Shown in pieces: positions 50,893-63,930 of a stretch of 64,000 nt of DNA. Position 1 is the first letter of the stretch; every line of letters begins with the position of its first letter. The position numbers were made by a program, and so were the translations under genes. Source of the stretch: Onthophagus taurus. Its lineage: Eukaryota; Arthropoda; Insecta; Coleoptera; Scarabaeidae. Below the pieces are notes generated by a model. The model was not told the origin of the DNA and made no database searches. It saw only the letters and a program-made list of their open reading frames with translations. Location of the stretch: contig NC_091975.1 of the NCBI RefSeq assembly GCF_036711975.1, positions 6,326,501 to 6,390,500 of the forward strand, written 5' to 3'.

Positions 50893-51449
50893 TTACTTTT
50901 TATTTTGACATTTTTTTGGCAAATAAAACTTTTCGAATCCAATCTTTTTTGTGGTGTTATCGAAAGAGGCGAATTCTACGATTTTAAAAATCATTTTGCA
51001 ATGTGGTTCCCTAAAAATGTCGGTTTTAAAGAGACCGTTAATTAATTTAATAACGATTTTACTTACAAACATCTTCCATATTCGAAATATTGCTTAAATT
51101 GTTTAGTGTGGATGATTCCAACAACTTTTCCATCAATATTTTTAGCAAATTTTGGGTATGAACCAATTTTGTATAAAGTGCAATCAATATTTCTTTTTCT
51201 TCTAACAAATTTTAAGTTTGAATCTTCATAATTTGAATCGAAAAATCCATAATATTTAGTGTTATTTGCTAAAGCTTCACGAATTTTTTCATTGGGGTAA
51301 TTTTCGGTTTTGTTGCAAAACCCAAAAAAACAATCTTCAGATGTCGCAACAATTTTAATAATCTAAAACATCCTTTTTTTTCTTACTAAAAATAACATGT
51401 TAATTATATTTACCAAACACAGGAAAATGAAACCAACATTATTTCCCAT
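50893..51449 (-). CDS. Spaetzle-like secreted protein, copy c, divergent with four knot cysteines
   Basis: Exons 51449..51414, 51362..51067 and 51010..50893 join to 149 residues with the cluster's intron phases (0, 2). The start is a hydrophobic signal (MGNNVGFIFLCL). The prodomain keeps the paired cysteines (EDCFFGFCNKTENY). A furin-type site VRRKR precedes the putative mature chain (NIDCTLYKIGSYPKF onward). The mature part has only Cys at DC, RC, HC and KC; the third knot cysteine and one of the final CxC pair are absent, so one disulfide may be lost. The homology to copies a, b and d rests on exon structure, spacing and the prodomain pattern. Receptor or role unknown. Confidence 0.7.
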
Positions 51450-51622
51450 TTTATTATTTTTTTGCTTGATTAACACCACTACACATAATTTTACAGGATT
51501 TCCTGTTAATAGGGAAAAATTATGATATAAAAACCATACTTTTATCGCATTATTAATATAAATAAAACGATCGCGAATAAAATTATTTAAAAACTGAATT
51601 AAAATAAACTTTTCGCCTCCAC

Positions 51623-51629
51623 TTTTATA
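51623..51629 (-). promoter_or_regulatory. TATA box of Spaetzle-like copy c
   Basis: The minus strand reads GTATAAAAGTGG, about 175 bp before the ATG, leaving room for a 5' UTR of about 145 bp. Confidence 0.55.
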
Positions 51630-51839
51630 CAAACAAAATCTGACTTTCTTAGAATAGAGATAATTTTTTAAAGGATGTTACAACCACAAATATTTCATAA
51701 TAATCTTGTATCTTAATACACTCTGTATTTTAACTGAATGGGAAAAACCTAACACGTTAAGAACATTAAATTAACGATGCTAAATGTATTAATGGGACTT
51801 CCCCGTTTTTGATGACACTCATTAATTGAAAAAAAAATA

Positions 51840-53475
51840 AATTATATATCTTCTTTGTACTTAACTTTAAAATTTTATTTTTATTATTGTAGTTATGCAA
51901 CCCAAATTGCACAACTTTTATACAAGCCTATTTTACAGGTTTTATACAACATATTTACATAATATATATTACACTACAAAATAATTCATTTTATGTTATA
52001 AAATAGTTGTGATATTAATCATATCTTCATTGTATTAAACTTTAAAATTTTATTTTTAATATCGTAATTATGCAACCCAAATTGCACAACTTTTATACAA
52101 GCCTATTATACAGGTTTTATACAACATATTTACATAATATATATTACACTACAAAATAATTTATTTTATGTTATAAAATAGTTGTGATATTAATCATATC
52201 TTCTTTGTATTAAACTTTGAAATTTTATTTTTAATATCGTAATTATGCAACCCAAATTGCACAACTTTTATACAAGCCTATTATACAGGTTTTATACAAC
52301 ATATTTTCATAATATATATTACACTACAAAATAATTCATTTTATGTTATAAAATAGTTGTGATATTAATCATATCTTCTTTGTATTAAACTTTGAAATTT
52401 TATTTTTAATATCGTAATTATGCAACCCAAATTGCGCAACTTATATACAAGCCTATTATACAGGTTTTATACAACATATTTACATAATATATATTACACT
52501 ACAAAATAATTCATTTTATGTTATAAAATAGTTGTGATATTAATCATATTTTCTTTGTATTAAACTTTGAAATTTTATTTTTAATATCGTAATTATGCAA
52601 CTCAAATTGCGCAACTTATATACAAGCCTATTATACAGGCTTTACACAACATATTTAATAAAAACAAAATACATAATATATATTACATTACAAAATATAA
52701 AATAGTTGTGATGTTGATCATATCTTCTTTGTACTAAACTTTAAAATTTTATTTTTAATATAGTAGTTAGGCAACCCAAATTGCACAACTTTTATACAAG
52801 CCTATTATCCCGGCTTTATACAACATATTTGTTAAATACTAAATATATAGAATTAAAATACATATATTACACAACAAAATAACATATTCTATGTTATAAA
52901 ATAGTTGTGATATTAATCATATCTCCTTTATACTAAACTTTAAAATTTTATTTTTATTATTGTAGTTATGCAGCCCAAATTGCACAACTTTTATACAGGC
53001 CTATTATACAGGTTTTATACAACATATTTACATAATATATATTACATTACAAAATAATTCATTTTATGTTATAAAATAGTTGTAATATTAATCATATCTT
53101 CTTTATATTAAACTTTAAAATTTTATTTTTAATATCGTAATTATGCAACCCAAATTGCACAACTTTTATACAAGCCTATTATACAGGCTTTATACAACAT
53201 ATTTAATAAAAACAAAATACATAATATATATTACATTACAAAATATAAAATAGTTGTGATGTTAATCATATCTTCTTTATATTAAATTTTAAAATTTTAT
53301 TTTTAATATAGTAGTTAGGCAACCCAAATTGCACAACTTTTATTAACCGGCTTTATACAACATATTTGTTAAATACTAAATATATAGAATTAAAATACAT
53401 ATATTACACAATAAAATAGCATATTCTATGTTATAAAATAGTTGTGATGTTAATCATAAAAATTATCAGTTTATT
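51840..53475. repeat. 175-bp satellite array between Spaetzle-like copies c and d
   Basis: The marker ATGCAACCCAAATTGCAC recurs at about 51,895, 52,072 and 52,245, spaced 173-177 bp; about nine units in all, with two indel variants (an extra AATAAAAACAAAATAC block in some). Units have a small dyad AAGCCT-N7-AGGCTT, perfect in some copies (52,622). I see no clear similarity to the other arrays. Confidence 0.9.
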
Positions 53476-53534
53476 ATACAAATTATGCAACCAATCTTAC
53501 ATTTATGAAGGAAAAAATTATGATTGATTTTGAA

Positions 53535-54223
53535 TTATTGGTGAGATCTTTTGTCACAAATACACCCAGATGGAATTGCGAAATAATCTTGCCCCAACGT
53601 TCCACTTGAGGATAAAGTAATCAATCGGACCTTAATATATTGTTGGTTACACCTCGTTGTAAGCCCAATAGGAAGAAATTCCTTTTCAATACATTGCTTT
53701 TTATTATCACTAAGTAACAAAAAAAACAATAATTATTTAATAAGAAACACCTTAAATATAACTTACATGCATGTTTCGACAATAATTCCTTGGCGATGTT
53801 TTTGAACGTTAATTATCACTTTCATGTTGTTTTGAATATCTTTTCCGATTCTTGGATACATCGTCACTTGACGTACTTCACATAAATTATTCCAAATCAA
53901 CCCAAATTTAAAAGGATTGGGTGGTTTGTAGGGTTCAAAAAGTTGATCGTTGAAGTTTTCCAAAAACTTTATGTTTTTCTTTTGCTTCAACAATTTAGTA
54001 ATTGCCTTCAGAGGGTAATTGGTTTCATTACAGAGATGTAACATACAATTTTCTTGTTTTATCTCTCGAGTGTAACGCTTTAAAGAGTGTAAATCTTCGT
54101 TAAAAGAGAACATCTCCGTATAAATCTAAAAGTTGCAGATTTTAATTGGTTATAATTAGTTGTTTTTGGTCTTACCGTTGTAATAAAAGTTAATGAGAAA
54201 ATGAGAATTAAGTGGTTATTCAT
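53535..54223 (-). CDS. Spaetzle-like secreted cystine-knot protein, copy d
   Basis: Exons 54223..54176, 54125..53767 and 53709..53535 join to 193 residues, phases 0 and 2. Exon 1 is a signal peptide (MNNHLILIFSLTFITT). The prodomain has the pair NCMLHLCNET. The knot cysteines are NLC, ETC, QC, RC and SGCIC, six in all, with MYPRIGKDI where Spaetzle proteins have a basic YPR motif. It is separated from copy c by the 175-bp satellite. Probable extracellular ligand, with proteolytic activation inferred from the family. No RxxR site is evident; cleavage might be elsewhere or absent. Confidence 0.78.
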
Positions 54224-55328
54224 TGTGAGACGGTGAAAATCACTGAATTTTTTTTTTTGGGTGAGTTAATATAGTTGTTAAAATTTTTGCGGTTTTAACC
54301 ACTTCCTGTTAAATATTGGAGTTTCTTTTTGAAATTTTCTTTTGAATTAACAATAATATTTGTATATTATACCCGTCATTTAGATAAATAGAATTTTAAA
54401 TACGATAAGTAACTTCTCAAATAAAATTTGCATTGGTAGCTCAAGAACTTTCTCTTGATGTTGGATATGGAAGAATTAAAAGGGTTATAAATCAGCATGA
54501 AAAGAAAAGTCGATAAACGATGTGGATCCTCCGTGTTTGAAAACATACACGAAGAGGTTACGGATTTTCTTTTCTCTTCTCTTCTGTTTAAGGTCGATGG
54601 TGTTGGTGAAATTTTCACGATCAAGGTTGGCATTTACACGTGAAGATCTTTGAATTAATGGGAAATTGTAAATATCGTGATGCGTCTTAAGATTGTATCA
54701 GATTTCATTTAATTTAATCTTTTTTGAGAACACAAAAATATTTAAAAATTAAGGTTTATATAATACAAGCTTAAAAAGGACTTTATGTAACATGTAATTA
54801 ATATCGCTTTAGACACATGTTATGGTAAATTTTCTTTGGAACAAGAAGTGCACATCAAAAAGAAAATTTGTTACACTTATTGTTAATATTTTAGAAGCAA
54901 AGATATCCTCAAAAGTTTCTCTTTTAATATATTGTCATAATAAAATTCCTAATTTCCCAATATTATTTAAAATGAGCCTTAATTAATATTTTTTAATTTA
55001 CATAACTTTTAAAATCGGATACTTTCACGGTGCTACTTTAAAAAAGACATTTCTTTTCAAATAAATCCAAAAACTTTCATAACAACTTTAATTATAGCAC
55101 GATGGGTTTAACAAAAGATTCAGGAAGTTTCTTATATGCACGACACATTCCATATAAACCGATCATTATTTTCTTTTATTTTTCTTTTACTTTCACTTAT
55201 TAGTTAATTTAATATCAAAAAAATTATAAATAATAATTTAGAAATAATATTGTAAGTTGTAAGAATAAAAACAACAACAAAAAAATGGTAGGGTGAAGAA
55301 GTGGGAATCTGAGATAGTCGGATATCAA
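54224..55328. other. Intergenic between the Spaetzle-like cluster and the His-rich gene
   Basis: A+T-rich. An open minus-strand stretch at 54,376-54,633 has no start context, splice partner or motif. No RNA gene or repeat recognised. Confidence 0.4.
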
Positions 55329-55366
55329 TATAAGAAGTGGGTCAATTTGGAAGTTTCGCTCAGTTT
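55329..55366 (+). promoter_or_regulatory. Core promoter (TATA plus Inr) of the His-rich secreted-protein gene
   Basis: TATAAG at 55,329 and TCAGTTT at 55,360-55,366 are separated by the usual 30 bp; the latter matches the arthropod initiator TCAGTY. A GC-richer 5' UTR of about 135 bp follows, up to ATG 55,500. Confidence 0.7.
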
Positions 55367-55499
55367 GAAGTCCGCCAAGAAGAAGTGAGAGTGAATTTTA
55401 GTAGTTCTTCGCGAGGCTTGGTTTCGTTCTAACTGCCTAAGTGTTTTTCGTAGTGCCTTCGCGTCCTAGACATTGAAATTTATTAAACTTGAAACAAAA

Positions 55500-58400
55500 A
55501 TGAAGGTAAAATTAACTTTCTTTCTTATTTTTAAAGATAACGTTTAAGCTGTTTTGTAAAATAAATTTATACAGGAAGTAATTTAAATGTCCAAAGATAA
55601 AAGAGGTTGAGAATAAAAAGGAGACATCGCGGTTACGCCACGTGCTTTCCAGTCCAATCAGTTTCATTCTGATTTTGCACGAAAGAACTTGAAGGTTTGT
55701 CACAGTAACGTGTGCGATATATTTTTTAGAAAGCGTGAAAGACTTTGCTAAATTACAAACGATAAAAGAGAAAGAAATCAATAAATATACAAATTAAATG
55801 ATAAGTTCTTCCAACATTCTAAAATTTAAAACTAAAAACTTTAAAACTTAGAAGTATTACCAATAGTTCGCTCGTTACACTTTAAAATTTAACAAAACAA
55901 TTTTTTTACCTCATTCAAGCCAATCACATTTTTTTGTTATAACCCCATTAATGGTTATAACTTTTTTGAAACAATCTTAAGATATTTCCAAACGATTAAT
56001 ACAATTTTGACATACAACAACAAGCTTTATGTACTTCTTGATGTTTTTGAAACACTTTTAGAACACATCAAAATCGATTTTTTAATAATTTCATCCACTT
56101 TAAGCATTCTAAAGGCCTTTTTCGTCGTTTAAAACCATTTTAATCCTCACCAATCATGTTTTTTCCATATTTTAAGGACTTAAAATTTTCTGGAAAACAC
56201 CCCCATTAATGGTTATAACTTATTTTGCTTTTTCGAAATAATCTCAAGATATTTCCAAACGATTTTTACCATTTTGACATACAACAACAAGCTCTATGTA
56301 CTTCTTGATGTTTTTGAAACACTTTTAGAACACATCAAAATCGATTTCTTTAATAATTTCATCCACTTTAAGCATTCTAAAGGTCTTTTTCGTCGTTTAA
56401 AACCATTTTAATCCTCAACAATCATGTTTTTTCCATATTTTAAGGACTTAAAATTTTCTGGAAAACACCCCCATTAATGCTAATAACTTATTTTGCTTTT
56501 TCGAAATAATCTCAAGATATTTCCAAACGATTTTTACCACTTTGACATACAACAACAAGCTTTATGTACTTCTTGATGTTTTTGAAACACTTTTAGAACA
56601 CATCAAAATCGATTTTTTTAATAATTTCATCCACTTTAAGTATTCTAAAGGTCTTTTTCGTCGTTTAAAACCATTTTAATCCTCACCAATCATGTTTTTT
56701 CCATATTTTAAGGACTTAACATTTTCTGGCAAACACCCCCATTAATGCTAATAACTTATTTTGCTTTTTCGAAATAATCTCAAGATATTTCCAAACGATT
56801 TTTACCACTTTGACATACAACAACAAGCTTTATGTACTTCCTGATGTTTTTGAAACACTTTTAGAACACATCAAAATCGATTTTTTAATAATTTCATCCA
56901 CTTTAAGCATTCTAAAGGTCTTTTTCGTCGTTTAAAACCATTTTAATCCTCACCAATCATGTTTTTTCCATATTTTAAGGACTTAAAATTTTCTGGCAAA
57001 CACCCCCATTAATGCTAATAACTTATTTTGCTTTTTCGAAATAATCTCAAGATATTTCCAAACGATTTTTACCACTTTGACATACAACAACAAGCTTTAT
57101 GTACTTCTTGATGTTTTTGAAACACTTTTAGAACACATCAAAATCGATTTTTTTAATAATTTCATCCACTTTAAGCATTCTAAAGGTCTTTTTCGTCGTT
57201 TAAAACCATTTTAGTCCTCACCAATCATGTTTTTTCCATATTTTAAGGACTTAAAATTTTCTGGAAAACACCCCCATTAATGGTTATAACTTATTTTGCT
57301 TTTTTGAAACAATCTAAAGATATTTCCAAACGATTTTTACCATTTTGACATACAACAACAAGCTTTATGTACTTCTTGATGTTTTTGAAACACTTTTGGA
57401 ACACATCAAAATCGATTTTTTTAATAATTTCATCCACTTTAAGCATTCTAAAGGTCTTTTTCGTCGTTTAAAATCATTTTAATCCTCACCAATCATGTTT
57501 TTTCCATATTTTAAGGACTTAAAATTTTCTGGAAAACACCCCCATTAATGCTAATAACTTATTTTGCTTTTTCGAAATAATCTCAAGATATTTCCAAACG
57601 ATTTTTACCACTTTGACATACAACAACAAGCTTTATGCACTTCTTGATGCTTTTGAAACAGCTTTAGAACACATCAAAATCGATTTTTTAATAATTTCAT
57701 CCACTTTAAGCATTCTAAAGGTCTTTTTCGTCGTTTAAAACCATTTTAATCCTCACCAATCATGTTTTTTCCATATTTTAAGGACTTAAAATTTTCTGGA
57801 AAACACCCCCATTAATGCTAATAACTTATTTTGCTTTTTCGAAATAATCTCAAGATATTTCCAAACGATTTTTACCACTTTGACATACAACAACAAGCTT
57901 TATGTACTTCTTGATGTTTTTGAAACACTTTTAGAACACATCAAAATCGATTTTTTAATAATTTCATCCACTTTAAGCATTCTAAAGGTCTTTTTCGTCG
58001 TTTAAAACCATTTTAATCCTCACCAATCATGTTTTTTCCATATTTTAAGGACTTAAAATTTTCTGGAAAACACCCCCATTAATGCTAATAACTTATTTTG
58101 CTTTTTCGAAATAATCTCAAGATATTTCCAAACGATTTTTACCACTTTGACATACAACAACAAGCTTTATGCACTTCTTGATGCTTTTGAAACAGCTTTA
58201 GAACACATCAAAATCGATTTTTTAATAATTTCATCCACTTTAAGCATTCTAAAGGTCTTTTTCGTCGTTTAAAACCATTTTAATCCTCACCAATCATGTT
58301 TTTTCCATATTTTAAGGACTTAAAATTTTCTGGAAAACACCCCCATTAATGCTAATAACTTATTTTGCTTTTTCGAAATAATCTCAAGATATTTCCAAAC

Positions 58401-61400
58401 GATTTTTACCACTTTGACATACAACAACAAGCTTTATGCACTTCTTGATGCTTTTGAAACAGCTTTAGAACACATCAAAATCGATTTTTTTAATAATTTC
58501 ATCCACTTTAAGTATTCTAAAGGTCTTTTTCGTCGTTTAAAACCATTTTAATCCTCACCAATCATGTTTTTTCCATATTTTAAGGACTTAACATTTTCTG
58601 GCAAACACCCCCATTAATGCTAATAACTTATTTTGCTTTTTCGAAATAATCTCAAGATATTTCCAAACGATTTTTACCACTTTGACATACAACAACAAGC
58701 TTTATGTACTTCCTGATGTTTTTGAAACACTTTTAGAACACATCAAAATCGATTTTTTAATAATTTCATCCACTTTAAGCATTCTAAAGGTCTTTTTCGT
58801 CGTTTAAAACCATTTTAATCCTCACCAATCATGTTTTTTCCATATTTTAAGGACTTAAAATTTTCTGGCAAACACCCCCATTAATGCTAATAACTTATTT
58901 TGCTTTTTCGAAATAATCTCAAGATATTTCCAAACGATTTTTACCACTTTGACATACAACAACAAGCTTTATGTACTTCTTGATGTTTTTGAAACACTTT
59001 TAGAACACATCAAAATCGATTTTTTTAATAATTTCATCCACTTTAAGCATTCTAAAGGTCTTTTTCGTCGTTTAAAACCATTTTAGTCCTCACCAATCAT
59101 GTTTTTTCCATATTTTAAGGACTTAAAATTTTCTGGAAAACACCCCCATTAATGGTTATAACTTATTTTGCTTTTTTGAAACAATCTAAAGATATTTCCA
59201 AACGATTTTTACCATTTTGACATACAACAACAAGCTTTATGTACTTCTTGATGTTTTTGAAACACTTTTGGAACACATCAAAATCGATTTTTTTAATAAT
59301 TTCATCCACTTTAAGCATTCTAAAGGTCTTTTTCGTCGTTTAAAATCATTTTAATCCTCACCAATCATGTTTTTTCCATATTTTAAGGACTTAAAATTTT
59401 CTGGAAAACACCCCCATTAATGCTAATAACTTATTTTGCTTTTTCGAAATAATCTCAAGATATTTCCAAACGATTTTTACCACTTTGACATACAACAACA
59501 AGCTTTATGCACTTCTTGATGCTTTTGAAACAGCTTTAGAACACATCAAAATCGATTTTTTAATAATTTCATCCACTTTAAGCATTCTAAAGGTCTTTTT
59601 CGTCGTTTAAAACCATTTTAATCCTCACCAATCATGTTTTTTCCATATTTTAAGGACTTAAAATTTTCTGGAAAACACCCCCATTAATGCTAATAACTTA
59701 TTTTGCTTTTTCGAAATAATCTCAAGATATTTCCAAACGATTTTTACCACTTTGACATACAACAACAAGCTTTATGTACTTCTTGATGTTTTTGAAACAC
59801 TTTTAGAACACATCAAAATCGATTTTTTAATAATTTCATCCACTTTAAGCATTCTAAAGGTCTTTTTCGTCGTTTAAAACCATTTTAATCCTCACCAATC
59901 ATGTTTTTTCCATATTTTAAGGACTTAAAATTTTCTGGAAAACACCCCCATTAATGCTAATAACTTATTTTGCTTTTTCGAAATAATCTCAAGATATTTC
60001 CAAACGATTTTTACCACTTTGACATACAACAACAAGCTTTATGCACTTCTTGATGCTTTTGAAACAGCTTTAGAACACATCAAAATCGATTTTTTAATAA
60101 TTTCATCCACTTTAAGCATTCTAAAGGTCTTTTTCGTCGTTTAAAACCATTTTAATCCTCACCAATCATGTTTTTTCCATATTTTAAGGACTTAAAATTT
60201 TCTGGAAAACACCCCCATTAATGCTAATAACTTATTTTGCTTTTTCGAAATAATCTCAAGATATTTCCAAACGATTTTTACCACTTTGACATACAACAAC
60301 AAGCTTTATGTACTTCTTGATGTTTTTGAAACACTTTTAGAACACATCAAAATCGATTTTTTAATAATTTCATCCACTTTAAGCATTCTAAAGGTCTTTT
60401 TCGTCGTTTAAAACCATTTTAATCCTCACCAATCATGTTTTTTCCATATTTTAAGGACTTAAAATTTTCTGGAAAACACCCCCATTAATGCTAATAACTT
60501 ATTTTGCTTTTTCGAAATAATCTCAAGATATTTCCAAACGATTTTTACCACTTTGACATACAACAACAAGCTTTATGTACTTCTTGATGTTTTTGAAACA
60601 CTTTTAGAACACATCAAAATCGATTTTTTAATAATTTCATCCACTTTAAGTATTCTAAAGGTCTTTTTCGTCGTTTAAAACCATTTTAATCCTCACCAAT
60701 CATGTTTTTTCCATATTTTAAGGACTTAAAATTTTCTGGAAAACACCCCCATTAATGGTTATAACTTATTTTGCTTTTTCGAAATAATCTCAAGATATTT
60801 CCAAACGATTTTTACCACTTTGACATACAACAACAAGCTTTATACACTTCTTGATGCTTTTGAAACAGCTTTAGAACACATCAAAATCGATTTTTTAATA
60901 ATTTCATCCACTTTAAGCATTCTAAAGGTCTTTTTCGTCGTTTAAAACCATTTTAATCCTCACCAATCATGTTTTTTCCATATTTTAAGGACTTAAAATT
61001 TTCTGGAAGACACCCCCATTAATGCTAATAACTTATTTTGCTTTTTCGAAATAATCTCAAGATATTTCCAAACGATTTTTACCATTTTGACATACAACCA
61101 CAAGCTTTATTTACTTCTTGATGTTTTTGAAACACTTTTAGAACACATCAAAATCGATTTTTTAATAATTTCATCCACTTTAAGCATTCTAAAGGTCTTT
61201 TTCGTCGTTTAAAACCATTTTAATCCTCACCAATCACGTTTTTTTCTTAACTTATTTTGCGTCTTTGACACACCACAAGAAGCTTTATCTGCTTCCTGAT
61301 GTTCTGGAAACACTTTTAGAATACGTCAAAATCGTCAGATTGAATTAAGTCACAAAACATCTTGTATATTATGTAACTTTTTAATTGAATCTCTTAAAAC

Positions 61401-62714
61401 GAAAGCAACAAAGCGCAATTATTTTATCAAATCTTGAATTGATTATAAACCATTTGCTTTCTACCTTTTTATCTTTAAAACAATGTTTGGTTTTTTTTGT
61501 GTACGATTATAAATTTTCTCGCTTTCTCCTTCTTGTTCTGTTTTATTACCACAACCGGAAATTTTACATGACATTAAACGTCTCTTTAAAAGCTTCGTAA
61601 ACATGTGTTGACCCCTAAGGTTATTAATTACATGCTTCTTTTTAGATTGAAATTTTCTTGTTATTATTTTATCTGGTTTCGATAAAAAAAGCTGATCCAA
61701 TAAAAGCGCCTTTACACATAATAAGTTACGATGATATTTCGCCAGCTGAAAGAGAACATTTAGCATTTTTGGAAGAAATGAATAAGCAAAGAGAAAAACG
61801 ATCGGGTCACAGTTTGCTTTCAATTTTGGGGAATGGGCTAAAAAATAAATTGGGTTCTTTAGCGAAAGCATCGGCTAGTTCATCAGCCCATTTTATTTCA
61901 AGTAGTAGTAGTAGTGGACATGATTACCATCATGATCATCATCATGACGAACACGATGTAAAAGAAACAAGAAAGATAAAAGTTATTTTTTTAATTAAAA
62001 TTTATTTCAGTATGAACAAAAAACTTTCGATTTTTGGACTTTAAATAAATCGATTTTAAACACACTTTTACAAGCTGTTAAAGCTATAAAAGGTGCAACA
62101 ATAGCTTTAACTGGAAAATTAATAAAAGGAAGTGGTTATTTAGTTTCAGCAAAAGGTAAATTAATTAGTCACGGTGGTGATGCTGTAACTAGTTTAGGAA
62201 AGAAAATTGCAACTTCAGCACTTTTAAGTCCTGTTGCTCACGGATCGCATTCTTCGTCATATTCAGGTAAATAAAAAAATTTGATTTATTATTTAAGTTG
62301 TTCAAAAATTAAGACGTTGACCATGAAAATTACAATGCACCACTGTTCCACTTAAATTTAACAGTCTGTTAAACATTATTTAGTACAATGCATAGTTAGT
62401 AAGTTAGAAGTGGTCAAAAGAAAGTATGTAGTTGATTGTTTATAGTGTTACCTCCTTTTTAAAATCGCTTTCTGTTTTCTTTTCACACAATGCTAAATAA
62501 TTTTATTCGTAAATAGAAGAACGTTAACCTTGAATTTTGCACCTAATTGAGTTATTTTGTGATTAAGATCATCCCCACGAAGAGTACAACAGCGAATATG
62601 GACCATCAAGTCATCAAGATTCAGATGTGTCACCATCAGCTATAGCAGCAGATTATAATCCACCTCCAGATTTATCCAACAAATATTTACCAAGTAAATA
62701 TTCAAATTACGAAG
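55500..62714 (+). CDS. His/Ser-rich secreted protein of unknown family, 5' part of gene
   Basis: Exon 1 carries only ATG AAG (55500-55505) before GTAAAA. Further exons are 61646-61957, 62011-62266 and 62568-62714, all phase-compatible; the gene runs on past the window. Joined, the N-terminus is a good signal peptide (MKIEIFLLLFYLVSIKKA). REKR at about 51-54 is a furin-type site. Then come an amphipathic KNKLGSLAKASAS region, a serine run, HDYHHDHHHDEHD (about 94-106), and a Lys/Gly-rich helix-like part (TGKLIKGSGYLVSAKGKL). Exon 4 is Pro/Ser/Tyr-rich. A two-codon first exon is common in insect cuticle and other secreted-protein genes. The exon 1 link spans 6.1 kb, so it is inferred. The family is not recognised; metal binding by the histidines is speculation. 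Confidence 0.6.
55900..61245. repeat. 268-bp satellite array inside intron 1 of the His-rich gene
   Basis: The marker CACCCCCATTAATG recurs about every 268 bp (56,197; 56,465; 56,735; 57,001; 57,270; 57,538 and on), about 20 units. Diagnostic variants (CTTCCTGATG, TTTTAGTCCTCACC, CACTTTTGGAACAC) recur 1,876 bp apart (e.g. 57,392 and 59,268), i.e. a seven-unit segment was duplicated as a block. Units are very similar, and the outermost are the most diverged. Confidence 0.93.
61246..61645 (+). other. End of intron 1 of the His-rich gene
   Basis: Diverged remnants of the satellite to about 61,345, then unique A+T-rich intron ending in a pyrimidine-rich acceptor (TTCTTTTTAG) at 61,645. Confidence 0.5.
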
Positions 62715-63229
62715 GTAATAGTAAAATAATTTTAATTTATTATCATAAAAATACTATTTCTGGTTTGAAAAATACTATCTCTTGTCAAAAGACAAACAAC
62801 AAATTAAATCGAAAAAGGATTGTTGAACGCTTTTGAGAAGTAAGAAATTATTACTGTTCCTTTCTCATTGCCAAGGCCAGCGAACTTTCGCCATCTCTAT
62901 GTCATCATCAACATTTTCAGTTTGCGGTGGTATCTATAGAAAGTGGTGATCACTTTCACCGAAAAATTTTAACAGTATGAATTGTAAATTATCAGATTGC
63001 ACAAACCAATATTGCGTGAAAGGGAAGTTCTTAATTTTAAACCTTTTTTTTATAAAAGAAAGAAACGAAAGTTATGTGACATCCTTTTTATGAAGATTCT
63101 GTAAATTATTCGAGTCACCCAAGCGACAATATATTGATATTTGTACGTACAAAATTATATAGTTCAAAAAATACAGATATGGAATTAAAATAATTATATT
63201 TCTATTTTTTTTTAAAGATATTTGAAAAT
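62715..63229 (+). other. Intron of the His-rich gene (unique part)
   Basis: Non-coding sequence after the donor GAAG|GTAATAG at 62,715; the next exon is not visible. Nothing else recognised. Confidence 0.45.
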
Positions 63230-63930
63230 CAAAATTGCTTTCTTTCCATATTGACTTACATTTAGGCAACACAATTTACATCTCACATTTTCCTTTCAAA
63301 TACATTTTTATTAAAGATTTAACGATTTAAATGTTTTCCAACGTAGAAATAATGTTTCAAATTTGACGTTTATTTCAGTTCAAAATTGTTAAAGTAGTCA
63401 AGATTTTAAAAATCAAAATCGCTTCTTTCCATATTGACACACATTTAGGCAACACAACTTACATCTAACACATTTTCGTTTCAAACAGATTCTTATTAAA
63501 GATTTAACGATTTAAATGTTTTCCAACGTAGAAATAGTACTTCAAATTTGACGTTTATTTCAGTTCAAAATTGTTAAACTAGTCAAGATATTAAAAATCA
63601 AAATCACTTTATTTCCATATTGACATACACTTAGGCAACACAACTTACATCTAACACATTTTCCTTTCAAACACATTCTTATTAAAGATTTAATGATTTA
63701 AATGTTTTCCAATGTAGAAATAATGTTTCAAATTTGACGTTTATTTCAGTTCAAAATTATTAAAATAGTCAAGATATTAAAAATCAAAATCGCTTTATTT
63801 CCTTATTGACATACACTTAGGCAACACAACTTACATCTAACACATTTTCCTTTCAAACACATTTTTATTAAAGATTTAGTGATTTAAATGTTTTCCAACG
63901 CAGAAATAGTATTTCAAATTTGACGTTTAA
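63230..63930. repeat. 184-bp tandem repeat, about four copies
   Basis: The marker TTAGGCAACACAACTTACATC recurs (first copy TTAGGCAACACAATTTACA) at about 63,263, 63,447, 63,631 and 63,817, spacing 184-186 bp. It probably lies within a large intron of the His-rich gene. No similarity to the other arrays was noticed. Confidence 0.88.

Noticed and set aside
54376-54633. 85-codon minus-strand frame upstream of Spaetzle-like copy d
   Set aside because: Composition is low-complexity, it has no cysteine-knot or signal features, and it shares no structure with the cluster genes.
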